A stretch of DNA of 64,000 nt from Roseovarius halotolerans (GCF_900172255.1 NZ_FWFU01000001.1:1302001-1366000), one strand, 5' to 3'; counted from the first letter of the stretch, positions 55,037 to 64,000 are shown. A program made the numbers and translations. Notes: generated by a model from the sequence alone, not told the origin.

Positions 55037-56782
55037 TTACCGCATTTCCTCGGCCGGGGTTACGCCAAGAATACCAAGACCTGCGGAAATAACAACGGTC
55101 ACGGCCCGCACAAGGGCGATTTTGGACTGGCTCGTGACCGGATCGTCCTCTTGCAGGAAGCGCAGCGCGGGTTCGTCATTGCCACGGTTCCACAGCGCAT
55201 GAAGTTCCGACGCCAGATCATAGAGATAGAAGGCGACGCGGTGGGGCTCGTTGCTGCGACCGGCGATCTCGATGAGGCGCGGCCATTCGGCCAGTTTGCG
55301 CGCAACGCTGAGTTCGGCCTCGTGCGTCAGGGTCTCGAGCGCGGCGCCCGCCAGCGTGGCATCATCCACGTCGATCCCCGCCTCACGCGCCTTGCGCAGC
55401 ACCGAGTTCACCCGCGCATTTGCGTATTGGACGTAAAAGACCGGGTTGTCCTTGGATTGCTCGAGCACCTTGTCGAAGTCGAAATCCAGTGGCGCGTCGT
55501 TCTTGCGGGTCAGCATGACGAAGCGTGTCACGTCGGGGCCGACCTGATCGACCACGTCGCGCAGGGTCACGAAGGTGCCCGCGCGTTTGGACATCTTGAA
55601 GGGCTCGCCGTTCTTGTAGAGCTTGACCAGCTGGCACAGCTTGATGTCGAGCGGCACGCGCCCGTCGGTCAACGCTGAAACCGCCGCTTTCATCCGTTTG
55701 ACATAGCCGCCGTGATCAGCCCCGAACACGTCGATCAGCACGTCGAAACCGCGCTGCACCTTGTCGTAGTGATAGGCGATATCGGGCGCGAAATAGGTCC
55801 AGCTGCCATCGGATTTCTTGACCGGACGATCGACATCGTCGCCATGTTCGGTCGAACGGAACAGGGTTTGCTTGCGCGGCTCCCAGTCTTCGGGCGTCTT
55901 GCCCTTGGGCGGCTCGAGCACGCCTTCATAGATCAGGCCCTTGTCCTCGAGCGCCTTCAGCGCCTCTTCGATCAAGCCGGTGCCATAGAGCGATTTTTCC
56001 GAATAGAACACGTCCATCTCGACGCCAAGCGCCTTCAAGTCATCGCGAATGAGCTCCATCATCGCTTCGGTGGCAAAGTTGCGCACCTCGGCCAGCCAAA
56101 CCGCTTCGGGTTGGTCGACATAGGCGTCGCCGACCTCTTTCATCAGGGCCTCGCCGACGGCGATCAGGTAGTCGCCCGGATAGGTGCCGTCCTCGAAGGC
56201 GACGGCCTGCCCGTGCGCTTCGAGGTAGCGCAGGTAGACCGAGCGCGCCAGCACATCGACCTGCGCGCCGCCGTCATTGATGTAGTATTCCCGCGTGACC
56301 TTGTAGCCTGCGAAATCGAGCAGGCTGGCCAGTGCATCGCCAAAGACCGCACCGCGCGTATGGCCCACATGCAGCGGCCCGGTCGGATTGGCGCTGACAT
56401 ATTCGACATTCACGGACTTGCCCGCGCCAAGGGTCGAGCGTCCGAAATCGGCACCCTGCTGCAGGGCGTCACGCAGGACCGCGTGCCAGACGCCATTGGC
56501 CAGCCGCAGGTTGAGAAAGCCCGGCCCGGCCACTTCGGCGCTTTCGATGCGCGGATCGCCGGACAGCTGCGCAGCGAGCGCCTCGGCGATGTCGCGCGGC
56601 TTGAGGCCCGCAGGCTTGGCCAGCACCATCGCGGCATTCGTGGCCATGTCGCCATGCGCCGGATCGCGCGGCGGCTCGACGGTGACATTCGCGAAATCGA
56701 GCCCGGCGGGCAGCGTGCCCTCGGCCTCGAGCGCGGCCAGCGCCTCGAGGACCAGCGCGTGGATTTCGGTGAACAAATTCAT
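55037..56782 (-). CDS. argS: Arginyl-tRNA synthetase
   Basis: 581 aa. Class I motifs are [18 protein letters not shown] (HIGH as HVGH) and a KMSK loop, [13 protein letters not shown]. The N-terminal Add1 domain and the C-terminal DALR domain ending APAEEMR-like are present. It charges tRNA-Arg, two of which lie in this window. It heads the argS-SPOR-nagZ-scpA-scpB run. Confidence 0.97.
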   Translation of the reverse strand: MNLFTEIHALVLEALAALEAEGTLPAGLDFANVTVEPPRDPAHGDMATNAAMVLAKPAGLKPRDIAEALAAQLSGDPRIESAEVAGPGFLNLRLANGVWHAVLRDALQQGADFGRSTLGAGKSVNVEYVSANPTGPLHVGHTRGAVFGDALASLLDFAGYKVTREYYINDGGAQVDVLARSVYLRYLEAHGQAVAFEDGTYPGDYLIAVGEALMKEVGDAYVDQPEAVWLAEVRNFATEAMMELIRDDLKALGVEMDVFYSEKSLYGTGLIEEALKALEDKGLIYEGVLEPPKGKTPEDWEPRKQTLFRSTEHGDDVDRPVKKSDGSWTYFAPDIAYHYDKVQRGFDVLIDVFGADHGGYVKRMKAAVSALTDGRVPLDIKLCQLVKLYKNGEPFKMSKRAGTFVTLRDVVDQVGPDVTRFVMLTRKNDAPLDFDFDKVLEQSKDNPVFYVQYANARVNSVLRKAREAGIDVDDATLAGAALETLTHEAELSVARKLAEWPRLIEIAGRSNEPHRVAFYLYDLASELHALWNRGNDEPALRFLQEDDPVTSQSKIALVRAVTVVISAGLGILGVTPAEEMR

Positions 56783-56833
56783 CAGATCATTCCTTTTGCG
56801 TCGCGCGCCGGTTTACCACCGCAGCGGCGCGCG

Positions 56834-57463
56834 TCAATCGCAACGCGCCCGAAGCGGCAGCAATGCCCCGCCAACCGCCCTGCCCCGCACCCCGCACAGG
56901 AACAGCGCCGCGGCGGTCAGGTCCTGTTCGGGCACGCTTTCGCAGCGCGATGCGGGCAGGCGCAAGCCGTTCACCCGGATCCCGCGCGCGTCCAGCTTGC
57001 CCTGAAGCGTTTCCGGCATCGCCGACAAGGCCCGGTCGAACAACTGCCGATCAACCCCCGCCAGCGCATTGGGTGCGCTGAAGAGCGTCAGCACGCTGCC
57101 CTGCCCCGCGCGCAGCGCACCGGCCAGATCACGCGTCAGCGCCGGAATCGCGGTCAATGTTGCACCGATCCGTTCGGGATGACGCAGCGGTTGGAGGTGG
57201 ATCAGTGCAGCCAGCGGCTCGTCGGCCCAGATCTCGCCCAGACGTCGGCAGAGGTCTGGGCGCAGCGGGTCAAGCGCCAGCGGCTCGATCCGGTCGCGCG
57301 CCAGAGTCGCGATCTCGATGATGCGCGCCTCGTCGCGATCCACCAGCACCACCCGCGCGCCCGCAGCACAAAAGGCATGACCCAAGGCCACGCCCTGTTC
57401 ACAGCCTGCTGCAGCGATCAGAACGGTCTGACCAGAGAATTCTCTTTCAGGCACCAAAGGCAC
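56834..57463 (-). CDS. Degenerate SDR-family protein (no catalytic Tyr-Lys pair)
   Basis: 209 aa from GTG 57463, with GGTGGGA five bases upstream. The Rossmann start VLIAAAGCEQGVALGHAFCAAGARVVLVDRDEARI resembles an SDR cofactor site, but the TGxxxGxG pattern is changed. The expected YxxxK reads LFDRALSAMPETL instead. RGIRVNGLRLPASR and the closing LTAAALFLCGVRGRAVGGALL keep the SDR shape. It may be a non-catalytic protein or decaying gene; the frame is intact. Confidence 0.75.
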   Translation of the reverse strand: MPLVPEREFSGQTVLIAAAGCEQGVALGHAFCAAGARVVLVDRDEARIIEIATLARDRIEPLALDPLRPDLCRRLGEIWADEPLAALIHLQPLRHPERIGATLTAIPALTRDLAGALRAGQGSVLTLFSAPNALAGVDRQLFDRALSAMPETLQGKLDARGIRVNGLRLPASRCESVPEQDLTAAALFLCGVRGRAVGGALLPLRARCD

Positions 57464-57510
57464 TCATATCCCACCAAACGGCAAATCGTTAACACCGCGC
57501 TGCGTCGGGA

Positions 57511-59379
57511 TCAACGTTCACCATTGGCCGTCTGCCGGGCAGCGGGCGCATCGCCGGCCTTGTCGGCGTCGTCGCCTCTGGCGGGTGCAAAGGACAGAAG
57601 CTGGATGCCCGAGGTCTTGCGCGGGTCCTCATCCGTCGGAATCAGGCGAAGCCCGCTGTTTTCATCGTATTCGGCGACGGGAACGGCATCGGGATTGCGG
57701 GCGCGCCATGCCTCGAAATCGAAGTCCTCGGAAAGGCGGGTCTTACGCACGTCCCAGCCCTCGTTCATCTTCCCGGCGATCTCGTAATAGGTCAGGCCGC
57801 CGACGATCGAGCGCCCGCCAAGTGTGGCGGGCAGCGCATGGCGGCGGCTTTCCTGCTTGGCGCGCTTGATCTGGAATACGCTCTCGCGTCCGAATTCCGG
57901 GGCGAGGTCGGTGGCAACCAAGGTATTGTAGGCGTCGTTGTCGCTCACCGCCATGACCTGACCGAAGCTCATGATCTCGACGCCATGTTCGGCTGCCTCG
58001 GACAGGATGTCGCCGAAGAACACCGGCAGGCCGGCCTCGCGCGCCGAGCGCAGCCGGGCGCGGTTGGCGTCGGCGATCAGCACCGGCACCTCGAGATCGC
58101 GCAACGCCTCGGCAAACGCTGCGGCAAAGCGCGACCCACCGACGAAGATCACGCCGGGTATCGCCGCCCCCGCCAGCCCGAGCCCGCGCGCGATCGGCCG
58201 AAGGGAAAACCCGTGCAACACCACCGTCGCCGCCACCAAGGCAAAGGCGAGCGGTGTCAGCAACGCGGCGTCCTCGATGCCCGACGCCACCAGACGTTCC
58301 GCAAAGAGCCCCGCCACCGCCACCAGCACCACGCCGCGCGGACCGGTAAAGGCCACCAGAAGTCGCTCGCGGACCGGAATCGCGGTGCCCAAGAGCGAAA
58401 TCAGCACGGTCATCGGACGCACCAGCAACACCACCGCGACGACAAATGCAGCCGCCCGCCAGTTCAGCCTTGCCAGAGTTTCAAAATCCATATTCGCCGC
58501 CAGAAGGATGAACACGCCCGATACCAGCAGGATCGTGGCATGTTCCTTGAAACGGCGCAGCTCGGTATAGCTGGGCAGGTCCGCATTGGCGATCCAGATG
58601 CCCATCACCGTCACCGCCAACAGACCGCTTTCATGCAGCACCGTGTCCGACAGCGCAAACACGGCCAGAAGCAGCGCGAAGAGAACCGGAACCTTCATGA
58701 ATTCAGGCACCCATGCCCGGCGAAAGGATTCCGCGATGATCCAGCCCCCCGCGATCCCGAGAGCCGACGCCAGCGCGATGCCGCGCGCGAATTCCCACGC
58801 CGCAACACCCATCGTCTCGGCGGTGTTGAGTACCAGCACCACCTCAAAGGCCAGCACCGCCGCCAGCGCGCCGATGGGATCGTTGACGATCGCCTCCCAT
58901 TGCAGCAGCTGCGCGGGGCGGCGTTTGAGACGCGCCTGTCGCAGAAGCGGCGCGATCACGGTGGGGCCGGTCACGATCATGATGCCGCCGAACACCGCAG
59001 AGGACGCCCATCCAAGCCCCGCCACGTAGTGCAGCGCCAGCGCCGAAAAGAGCCAGCCAAGCGGCGCGCCCAAAAAGACCAGCCGTTTCACCCCCTCCGC
59101 GGCGCCACGCAGGCTGTGCGCGCTCAGGGTCATCCCGCCTTCAAAGAGAATGATCGCCACTGCAAGCGAGATCATCGGCCCCATCAGCGGCCCGATATCG
59201 CGCGCCGGATCGAACACGCCCAGAACCGGCCCGATCAACAGGCCCGCCAGAAGCATCAGCACGATGGCGGGCATACGCAGCCGCCAGGCCAGCCATTGCG
59301 CCCCGACGCCAAGCGCGCCGACCAGAGCGAAACTGAGCACCGGGGCCAGAGCCCCGTCAGCCAAGGTTCCCATTGCCAT
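57511..59379 (-). CDS. CPA1-type cation/proton antiporter with RCK-like tail
   Basis: 622 aa. About 12-13 transmembrane helices run to residue ~410; ILFEGGMTLS and VNDPIGALAAVLAFE hold the conserved acidic transport residues. The cytoplasmic tail contains a TrkA-N/RCK-like Rossmann domain (VIFVGGSRFAAAFAEALRDLEVPVLIADANRARL), suggesting nucleotide regulation. It exchanges Na+ or K+ for H+ across the inner membrane. It lies four bases after the dGTPase gene. Confidence 0.92.
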   Translation of the reverse strand: MAMGTLADGALAPVLSFALVGALGVGAQWLAWRLRMPAIVLMLLAGLLIGPVLGVFDPARDIGPLMGPMISLAVAIILFEGGMTLSAHSLRGAAEGVKRLVFLGAPLGWLFSALALHYVAGLGWASSAVFGGIMIVTGPTVIAPLLRQARLKRRPAQLLQWEAIVNDPIGALAAVLAFEVVLVLNTAETMGVAAWEFARGIALASALGIAGGWIIAESFRRAWVPEFMKVPVLFALLLAVFALSDTVLHESGLLAVTVMGIWIANADLPSYTELRRFKEHATILLVSGVFILLAANMDFETLARLNWRAAAFVVAVVLLVRPMTVLISLLGTAIPVRERLLVAFTGPRGVVLVAVAGLFAERLVASGIEDAALLTPLAFALVAATVVLHGFSLRPIARGLGLAGAAIPGVIFVGGSRFAAAFAEALRDLEVPVLIADANRARLRSAREAGLPVFFGDILSEAAEHGVEIMSFGQVMAVSDNDAYNTLVATDLAPEFGRESVFQIKRAKQESRRHALPATLGGRSIVGGLTYYEIAGKMNEGWDVRKTRLSEDFDFEAWRARNPDAVPVAEYDENSGLRLIPTDEDPRKTSGIQLLSFAPARGDDADKAGDAPAARQTANGER

Positions 59380-59382
59380 GAT

Positions 59383-60552
59383 TCAGCCGTCTCCCCATGC
59401 CCCTGCCCCACCGGGACCGCCCAGAAGCCGCGCATGCTGTTGCAGCGCGAAACGGTCGGTCATCCCGGCAATGTAGTCGCTTACCAGCCGGGCCAGAGCG
59501 GTCTGACCCTGCGCCGCCTCGACATCCTTACGCCAACGGTCGGGCAGGTGCTCGGGCTTTTCAAGGTAGAAGGGGAACAATTCCTCAACCACGCAGGTCA
59601 CCTTGGCGCGCATCGCCATCACCGAGGGCGCGCGATACATCCGCGCGAACAGGAACTTGCGGATCTGCTGGAGGTCGGCCCACATGCCGTCCGAAAAGCG
59701 GATCACCGGGCGACCGAGATGGCGCACCTCCTCGGAGGTACTCGGTGCGATCTCGACCAACGCGCTGCGCGAGGTCTCGATCACATCGCCCACCATCACC
59801 CCGAACACCCGGCGCAGCGCCTCGTGACGGCGCCGATAGGGATCGAGGTCGGGATATTTGCGATCCACCTCGCCGTAGCAGGCACCGATGATCGGCAGTT
59901 CAGCGATCTCCGCCTCGTCGAAAAGCCGCGCGCGCAACCCATCATGCAGGTCGTGATTGTTATAGGCCACGTCATCCGCCAGCGCGGCAACCTGCGCCTC
60001 GGCGCTGGCATGAGTATGCAGTTCCAGGTCGTGCCGGGCGTCGTAATCGGCAAGTGCATAGGGCAAAACGCCGGTGACAGGACCGTTATGCTTGGCGATC
60101 CCTTCCAGCGTGTCCCAGGTCAGATTGAGGCCGTCGAATTCGGCATAGTGCCGTTCGAGCGCCGTCACGATCCGCACGGCCTGCGCGTTGTGATCGAACC
60201 CGCCATAGGGCTGCATCATTGCATCGAGGGCATCCTCGCCGGTATGGCCGAAGGGCGTATGCCCCAGATCATGCGCCAGTGCCACGGCCTCGGTCAGTTC
60301 CTGATTGAGGCCAAGCGCGCCGGCGATGGTGCGCGCCACCTGAGCCACCTCGATCGAATGGGTCAAGCGGGTGCGGAAATAATCGCCCTCATGCTCGACG
60401 AAGACCTGCGTCTTGTGTTTCAATCTGCGGAACGCGCTGGAATGGATGATGCGGTCGCGGTCGCGCTGATAACAGGAGCGGAACGCGCTTTCCTCTTCGG
60501 CCACCAGGCGACCGCGCGTGCGCGCGGGATCCGAGGCATAGGGCATTTGCAT
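59383..60552 (-). CDS. dgt: Deoxyguanosinetriphosphate triphosphohydrolase-like protein
   Basis: 389 aa from ATG 60552 (AAGGA eight bases upstream); an extension to 60603 and a later ATG at 60546 are possible. The N-terminal SCYQRDRDRIIHSSAFRRLKHKTQVF, THSIEVAQVARTIAG and HDLGHTPFGHTGEDALD supply the HD metal site, and VAYNNHDLHDGLRA is the second motif. It cleaves dGTP or related dNTPs to the nucleoside and tripolyphosphate. Diverges from erpA. Confidence 0.94.
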   Translation of the reverse strand: MQMPYASDPARTRGRLVAEEESAFRSCYQRDRDRIIHSSAFRRLKHKTQVFVEHEGDYFRTRLTHSIEVAQVARTIAGALGLNQELTEAVALAHDLGHTPFGHTGEDALDAMMQPYGGFDHNAQAVRIVTALERHYAEFDGLNLTWDTLEGIAKHNGPVTGVLPYALADYDARHDLELHTHASAEAQVAALADDVAYNNHDLHDGLRARLFDEAEIAELPIIGACYGEVDRKYPDLDPYRRRHEALRRVFGVMVGDVIETSRSALVEIAPSTSEEVRHLGRPVIRFSDGMWADLQQIRKFLFARMYRAPSVMAMRAKVTCVVEELFPFYLEKPEHLPDRWRKDVEAAQGQTALARLVSDYIAGMTDRFALQQHARLLGGPGGAGAWGDG

Positions 60553-60629
60553 GTCGGCTATCCTTGTCGCCTGTTTCCGCAACCCATATATTGCAAAGCG
60601 CAAGACAACGGAACCGTCAGGAGATCGTC

Positions 60630-60953
60630 ATGCAGTTGCCCCCGAAAGTGACCGAGCGCGCCTTTGCCCGGCTGGCCGAGATCGGCGCGGGTGATCAGGG
60701 TCAGGCCCTGCGCGTCGCCGTCGAGGGCGGCGGCTGTTCGGGATTCCAGTACGACATCCGGCTGGACCGCCCCGCCGAGGACGATCTGGTCCTTGAAGGC
60801 GGCGGGCAGAAGGTTGTCGTGGACAGCGTCTCGTTGCCGTTCCTTGAAGGGGCCGTGATCGACTTTTCCGAAGAGCTGATCGGCGCGCGGTTCACGATCG
60901 AAAATCCCAATGTCAGCAGCTCGTGCGGCTGCGGAACGTCTTTCGCAATGTAA
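60630..60953 (+). CDS. erpA: A-type Fe-S carrier (ErpA/IscA/HesB)
   Basis: 107 aa from ATG 60630 with AGGAG eight bases upstream. The three ligand cysteines are C36 (GGGCSGFQY), C99 and C101 (SSSCGCGTSF). It receives Fe-S clusters from the SUF scaffold and hands them to apoproteins. The SUF operon in this window lacks its own A-type carrier, so this gene may fill that role. A short stem-loop spans the stop (GTAATC/GATTAC at 60950-60965). Confidence 0.94.
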   Translation: MQLPPKVTERAFARLAEIGAGDQGQALRVAVEGGGCSGFQYDIRLDRPAEDDLVLEGGGQKVVVDSVSLPFLEGAVIDFSEELIGARFTIENPNVSSSCGCGTSFAM

Positions 60954-61022
60954 TCAGGTGATTACGGGGCGTTGTTGATCTTTTTTTCCGTGTGATTTCA
61001 GAGCGAATGACGGCGCCCTCTC

Positions 61023-61051
61023 TTGCCATGCGGCGCGTGCTGCGCGATAGA
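61023..61051 (+). promoter_or_regulatory. Promoter of xthA
   Basis: TTGCCA (61023-61028) and GATAGA (61046-61051) are 17 bases apart, about 30 bases before the ATG at 61080. Confidence 0.5.
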
Positions 61052-61079
61052 GTCCGCGCAGCCAAGGAGACCCGCCGAC

Positions 61080-61868
61080 ATGAAGATCGCCAGTTTCAAC
61101 ATCAACGGCATCAAGGCCCGCGCACAGGCGCTGCTGGACTGGCTGGACGAGGCGCAGCCCGACGTGGCGCTGCTGCAGGAGATCAAGTCGGTCGACGAGA
61201 ATTTCCCCCGCGAGATGATCGAAGACCGCGGCTATCGCGTTGAAACCCACGGTCAGAAGGGGTTCAACGGTGTGGCGATCCTGTCGAAGCTGCCGCTTGA
61301 GGATGTCACCCGAGGGCTGCCCGGCGACGAAAGCGACGAGCAGGCGCGCTGGATCGAGGCCACAGTGATCGGCGATCACATCGCGCTGCGGGTCTGTGGG
61401 CTATACCTGCCCAATGGCAACCCCGCGCCAGGGCCGAAATACGACTACAAGCTGGCGTGGATGGCGCGGCTCAAGCAGCGCGCCGAAGAGCTGTTGCGCG
61501 GCGAAGAGCCGTTCCTGATGGCCGGCGATTACAACATCATCCCGCAGGACGAGGACGCCAAGCGCCCCGACGCCTGGGCCAAGGATGCGCTGGCCCTGCC
61601 CGAAAGCCGTGCGGCCTATCGCCGGATCCTGAACCTTGGCTTCACCGAAGCCTTCCGCGCGCGCCATCAAGGCCCCGGTCACTATACGTTCTGGGATTAC
61701 CAGGCCGGGGCGTGGAACCGCGATGACGGCATCCGCATCGACCATTTCCTGCTGAGCCCCCAGGCGGCCGATCTGTTGAGCGATTGCCAGATCGACAAGG
61801 AGGTTCGCGGGCGCGAGAAGCCGTCGGACCACGTTCCGATCTGGATCACGTTGGACGACGAGGCCTGA
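61080..61868 (+). CDS. xthA: Exodeoxyribonuclease III
   Basis: 262 aa from ATG 61080 with AAGGAGA upstream; a frame reaching 61023 covers the promoter. AP-endonuclease motifs: ASFNINGIKAR, LLQEIKS with the metal-binding glutamate, YLPNGNP, GDYNIIPQDEDAKRPDAW and the closing GIRIDHFLLS and KPSDHVPIWITL with the catalytic histidine. It repairs abasic sites and degrades 3' ends. Confidence 0.96.
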   Translation: MKIASFNINGIKARAQALLDWLDEAQPDVALLQEIKSVDENFPREMIEDRGYRVETHGQKGFNGVAILSKLPLEDVTRGLPGDESDEQARWIEATVIGDHIALRVCGLYLPNGNPAPGPKYDYKLAWMARLKQRAEELLRGEEPFLMAGDYNIIPQDEDAKRPDAWAKDALALPESRAAYRRILNLGFTEAFRARHQGPGHYTFWDYQAGAWNRDDGIRIDHFLLSPQAADLLSDCQIDKEVRGREKPSDHVPIWITLDDEA

Positions 61869-61880
61869 GGCGCAGCCGTA

Positions 61881-63053
61881 TCAGGCCTGCGCGGTCACAT
61901 CATGGCCGTGGATCCAGGCAAACTGGCGCAGCATGCGTTCGGGTGCCAGCGTCGTGCCAAGGCGCATCGCCGAATGGGCGGCCCATCTGAGCGGTTTGAA
62001 CGACAGGTGGTATTTCCACGCATTGCCATTGGCGGCCTCGACGATCCGCCGGGTCCGGTTATGGCGGCGGGCCTGATAGGCGGCCAGCCTGCCCTCGAGC
62101 GCGCCGCCCTGCCCTGCCAGCGTATCCGCCAGCACCCAGGCATCCTCGAGCGCCATGCAGGCGCCCTGCGCCATGAAGGGCAGTGTCGGATGCGCGGCAT
62201 CCCCCAGAATTGTAACGCCGCCGCCATGCCAGGACGGCGCGACCGGGTGGCGGAAGAGCCCCCAGAGATTGACCCGTTCGACCCGCGCCAGCAGATCGCG
62301 CGCCTCAGGGCAGAAATCACCGAAGGCCGCCTGCATTGCTATCGGATCGTCTTCCTGTGACCAGCTTTCGGCGGCCCAGGCTGCGCGCTCCTGCACCGCG
62401 ACGATGTTACGTATCCGTCCGTCGCGCAGCGGATAGCTGACCAGATGGCGGTGCGGCCCCATATATACGCGCGCCTCGGCGGGTTGAGATCCGTCCTCGG
62501 GAATCACCGCGCGCCAGGCCACCTGACGCGTGAAGAAGGGCGCGATACTGCCGTTCAGAGCCTCACGAGCCTTCGAGTGCAGCCCGTCCGCACCGATCAC
62601 CAGGTCGGCCGAAAGGGACGCGCCATTGGCAAGGTCGATGCGCGGGCGCGTGCCGGGCGTGACCGAAGAGACCTTCTGCAGCAGGCGCAGCTTGGCGCCG
62701 GCAGCGCGCGCGCCTTCGGCCAAAAGGTCGATCAGGTCGGCACGGTGAACGAAAAGATAGTCCGACAGCCCGTGACGCGCCAGATCCAGGCGCACCACAC
62801 GACGACCGCGATAATCATGCAGGCACACCGCGCCGGCCTCGACCGAGCGCGCCTTGACAGCACTGCCGAGGCCAAGCGCATTGAGCACCACGAAACCGTT
62901 CGGACTGATCTGAAGACCGGCGCCGACCTCGGTGATTTCCGGGGCCTGCTCCATCACGGTCACATCCGCCCCGCGCAGCGCCAGCGCCCGCGCCGCCGCC
63001 AACCCGCCGATCCCCGCACCGATCACGATTATATTCATGCCAGACAGACTCAT
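61881..63053 (-). CDS. FAD-dependent monooxygenase (salicylate hydroxylase-like)
   Basis: 390 aa from ATG 63053; ATG 63038 (MNIIVIGAG) is an equally good start since neither has a strong ribosome site. FAD motif IIVIGAGIGGLAAARALALRG, then the DG motif VIGADGLHSKAREAL and the GD motif VTILGDAAHPTLPFMAQGACMALEDA. These define class A flavoprotein hydroxylases. The substrate is probably an aromatic or related ring, but nothing nearby narrows it. Confidence 0.9.
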   Translation of the reverse strand: MSLSGMNIIVIGAGIGGLAAARALALRGADVTVMEQAPEITEVGAGLQISPNGFVVLNALGLGSAVKARSVEAGAVCLHDYRGRRVVRLDLARHGLSDYLFVHRADLIDLLAEGARAAGAKLRLLQKVSSVTPGTRPRIDLANGASLSADLVIGADGLHSKAREALNGSIAPFFTRQVAWRAVIPEDGSQPAEARVYMGPHRHLVSYPLRDGRIRNIVAVQERAAWAAESWSQEDDPIAMQAAFGDFCPEARDLLARVERVNLWGLFRHPVAPSWHGGGVTILGDAAHPTLPFMAQGACMALEDAWVLADTLAGQGGALEGRLAAYQARRHNRTRRIVEAANGNAWKYHLSFKPLRWAAHSAMRLGTTLAPERMLRQFAWIHGHDVTAQA

Positions 63054-63070
63054 AGCGTTGTAATGGAACG

Positions 63071-63098
63071 AAAAACGCCGGAGCGAAAGCCCCGGCGT
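63071..63098 (-). terminator. dksA: Rho-independent terminator of dksA
   Basis: On the minus strand a 10-bp stem with one G-T pair (ACGCCGGGGC with GCTCCGGCGT, 63098-63089 and 63084-63075) encloses a TTTC loop and is followed by TTTTT (63075-63071). It lies about 35 bp after the dksA stop. One of the clearest terminators in the window. Confidence 0.85.
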
Positions 63099-63131
63099 CT
63101 GCTTATCCATGAATTTTTGTCGGGAACGACG

Positions 63132-63587
63132 TCAATCGTCGCGATGAACCTTTTCGCGGCGCTCGTGGCGCTCCTGCGCCTCAAGGGTCATGGTCGCGAT
63201 CGGGCGCGCATCCAGACGCTTCAGGCTGATCGGCTCGCCGGTGACTTCGCAATAGCCGTATTCGCCATTATCGATTCGACGCAGCGCAGCGTCGATCTTG
63301 GTGACCAGCTTGCGCTGGCGGTCGCGCGTGCGCAGCTCCAGCGCGCGGTCGGTTTCTTCGCTGGCGCGGTCTGCGACATCGGGAATGGCGCGCGTGCCAT
63401 CCTGAAGCCCCTCGATCGTGTCACGGCTGTCTTCCAGAAGATCATTCCTCCAGTCGACCAGCTTTCTGCGAAAGTATTCCAATTGCCGTTCGTTCATGAA
63501 CGGTTCATCTTCAGCCGGACGGTAATGTTCGGGCAGAAAGACTTCGGCTTTCATCGTGCTTCCCTCATCCAGGCCAACGTCTGGCAT
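63132..63587 (-). CDS. dksA: DksA-family regulator with degenerate zinc finger
   Basis: 151 aa from ATG 63587 (GAGGAGA five bases upstream); ATG 63554 (MKAEVFLPEHYRP) also has a usable site. The coiled-coil tip and body read NERQLEYFRRKLVDWRNDLL, DVADRASEETDRALELRTRDRQRKLVTKIDAAL. The zinc-finger region is YGYCEVTGEPISLKRLDARPIATMTLEAQE, with only one of four cysteines. DksA binds RNA polymerase and acts with ppGpp. Rhodobacter DksA is reported to be of this cysteine-poor kind. Confidence 0.94.
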   Translation of the reverse strand: MPDVGLDEGSTMKAEVFLPEHYRPAEDEPFMNERQLEYFRRKLVDWRNDLLEDSRDTIEGLQDGTRAIPDVADRASEETDRALELRTRDRQRKLVTKIDAALRRIDNGEYGYCEVTGEPISLKRLDARPIATMTLEAQERHERREKVHRDD

Positions 63588-63745
63588 CGTAATCTCCTCA
63601 GATCGTGGCGCACCCTCGGCGCAGGGATTACACCCCGAGAATGGGAATGTCACTAGGCAATCACGCTGCATTGATGTGTTTTGCCGATCGGCTTAATGTG
63701 CAAAGTTCAGCCGGAGACCAGATCGCAAAAAGGATTGAAAACGAA

Positions 63746-64000
63746 ATGAAATTCGAGGGCACAGACTCCTATGTCGCCACCGGCGACCTGACCGTGGCCG
63801 TGAACGCGGCGGTGACGCTGGAGCGCCCGCTGCTGGTCAAGGGCGAGCCCGGAACGGGTAAGACCGAGCTGGCCCGGCAGGTGGCGCAGGGGCTTGGCCT
63901 CGAGATGATCGAATGGAACATCAAATCCACCACCAAGGCTCAACAAGGGCTTTATGAATACGATGCGGTGTCGCGCCTGCGCGACAGCCAACTGGGTGAT
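63746..64000 (+). CDS. MoxR-family AAA+ ATPase, N-terminal part (runs off the window)
   Basis: The first 85 codons are present, starting at ATG 63746. The text MKFEGTDSYVATGDLTVAVN is followed by Walker A VKGEPGTGKTELARQVA and WNIKSTTKAQQGLYEYDAVSRL. This is the start of MoxR/CbbQ-type ATPases, which act as metal-insertion or assembly chaperones, often with a neighbouring von Willebrand-domain protein. What follows is outside the window. Confidence 0.9.
   Translation, partial: MKFEGTDSYVATGDLTVAVNAAVTLERPLLVKGEPGTGKTELARQVAQGLGLEMIEWNIKSTTKAQQGLYEYDAVSRLRDSQLGD

Noticed and set aside
55712..57787. 691-codon plus-strand frame opposite argS and neighbours
   Set aside because: Antisense shadow crossing three genes; no start site or domain.
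57838..60651. 937-codon plus-strand frame opposite the antiporter and dGTPase genes
   Set aside because: Spans two well-supported antisense genes; its His/Arg/Gln-rich text has no domain. The length reflects lack of AT-rich stop codons.

Overview
The window is a GC-rich, gene-dense chromosomal segment. It most resembles the Rhodobacteraceae (Roseobacter group) of the Alphaproteobacteria. The evidence is: a long SUF operon led by a cysteine-poor IscR and carrying two YIP1 genes; the rpmF-plsX-fabH-ihfA-merR run; a DksA with a degenerate zinc finger; a HemB of the non-zinc class; and a two-domain dCTP deaminase. No rRNA, CRISPR array, prophage or insertion sequence was seen. Three tRNAs are present: Arg-CCG, Arg-ACG and Pro-GGG.

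Layout. 1-4.3 kb: pgpA end, cinA/pncC, a START-domain protein, hpt, a small membrane protein, an acyltransferase-like membrane protein, tRNA-Arg and a membrane-fused spermidine synthase homologue. 4.3-11.9 kb: the minus-strand SUF operon (iscR, NifS-type desulfurase, sufB, sufC, sufD, two YIP1 genes, sufS), headed by an Irr-type palindrome. 12-20.3 kb: alpha/beta hydrolase, HD-domain protein, GNAT protein, mfd, a membrane protein, hemB, a SYLF lipoprotein and usg. 20.5-31.2 kb: gyrA, a polysaccharide export/epimerase/sugar-transferase group, an M32 carboxypeptidase, ctaA, trmJ, yidD, rnpA and rpmH. 31.5-45.4 kb: a VTT protein with a MerA-like flavoprotein and a sensor kinase, tRNA-Arg, an AT-richer gap with a GT32-like glycosyltransferase, a molybdenum hydroxylase pair, an AbrB-type transporter, an SDR, a potassium channel, an ABC-F ATPase, an OlsB-like acyltransferase and bamE. 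45.5-50 kb: yceD, rpmF, plsX, fabH, ihfA, a MerR regulator and tRNA-Pro. 50-64 kb: dcd, scpB/scpA/nagZ/SPOR/argS, a degenerate SDR, a cation/proton antiporter, dGTPase, erpA, xthA, an FAD monooxygenase, dksA and the start of a MoxR ATPase.

Functional links. Fe-S assembly (SUF operon plus erpA) and haem synthesis (hemB, ctaA) share the window with iron-type control signals. Envelope and lipid functions are spread across it: plsX/fabH, bamE, nagZ, the OlsB-like enzyme and the polysaccharide genes. Chromosome and translation housekeeping genes (gyrA, mfd, scpAB, ihfA, argS, rpmH, rpmF, trmJ, rnpA) make up the rest.

The most unusual non-coding signal is a family of arrays of 11-bp units sharing a CCGA core, with exact 11-bp phasing. 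They occur in three intergenic gaps; two of these flank the ABC-F gene in opposite orientation. I cannot assign them a known function.
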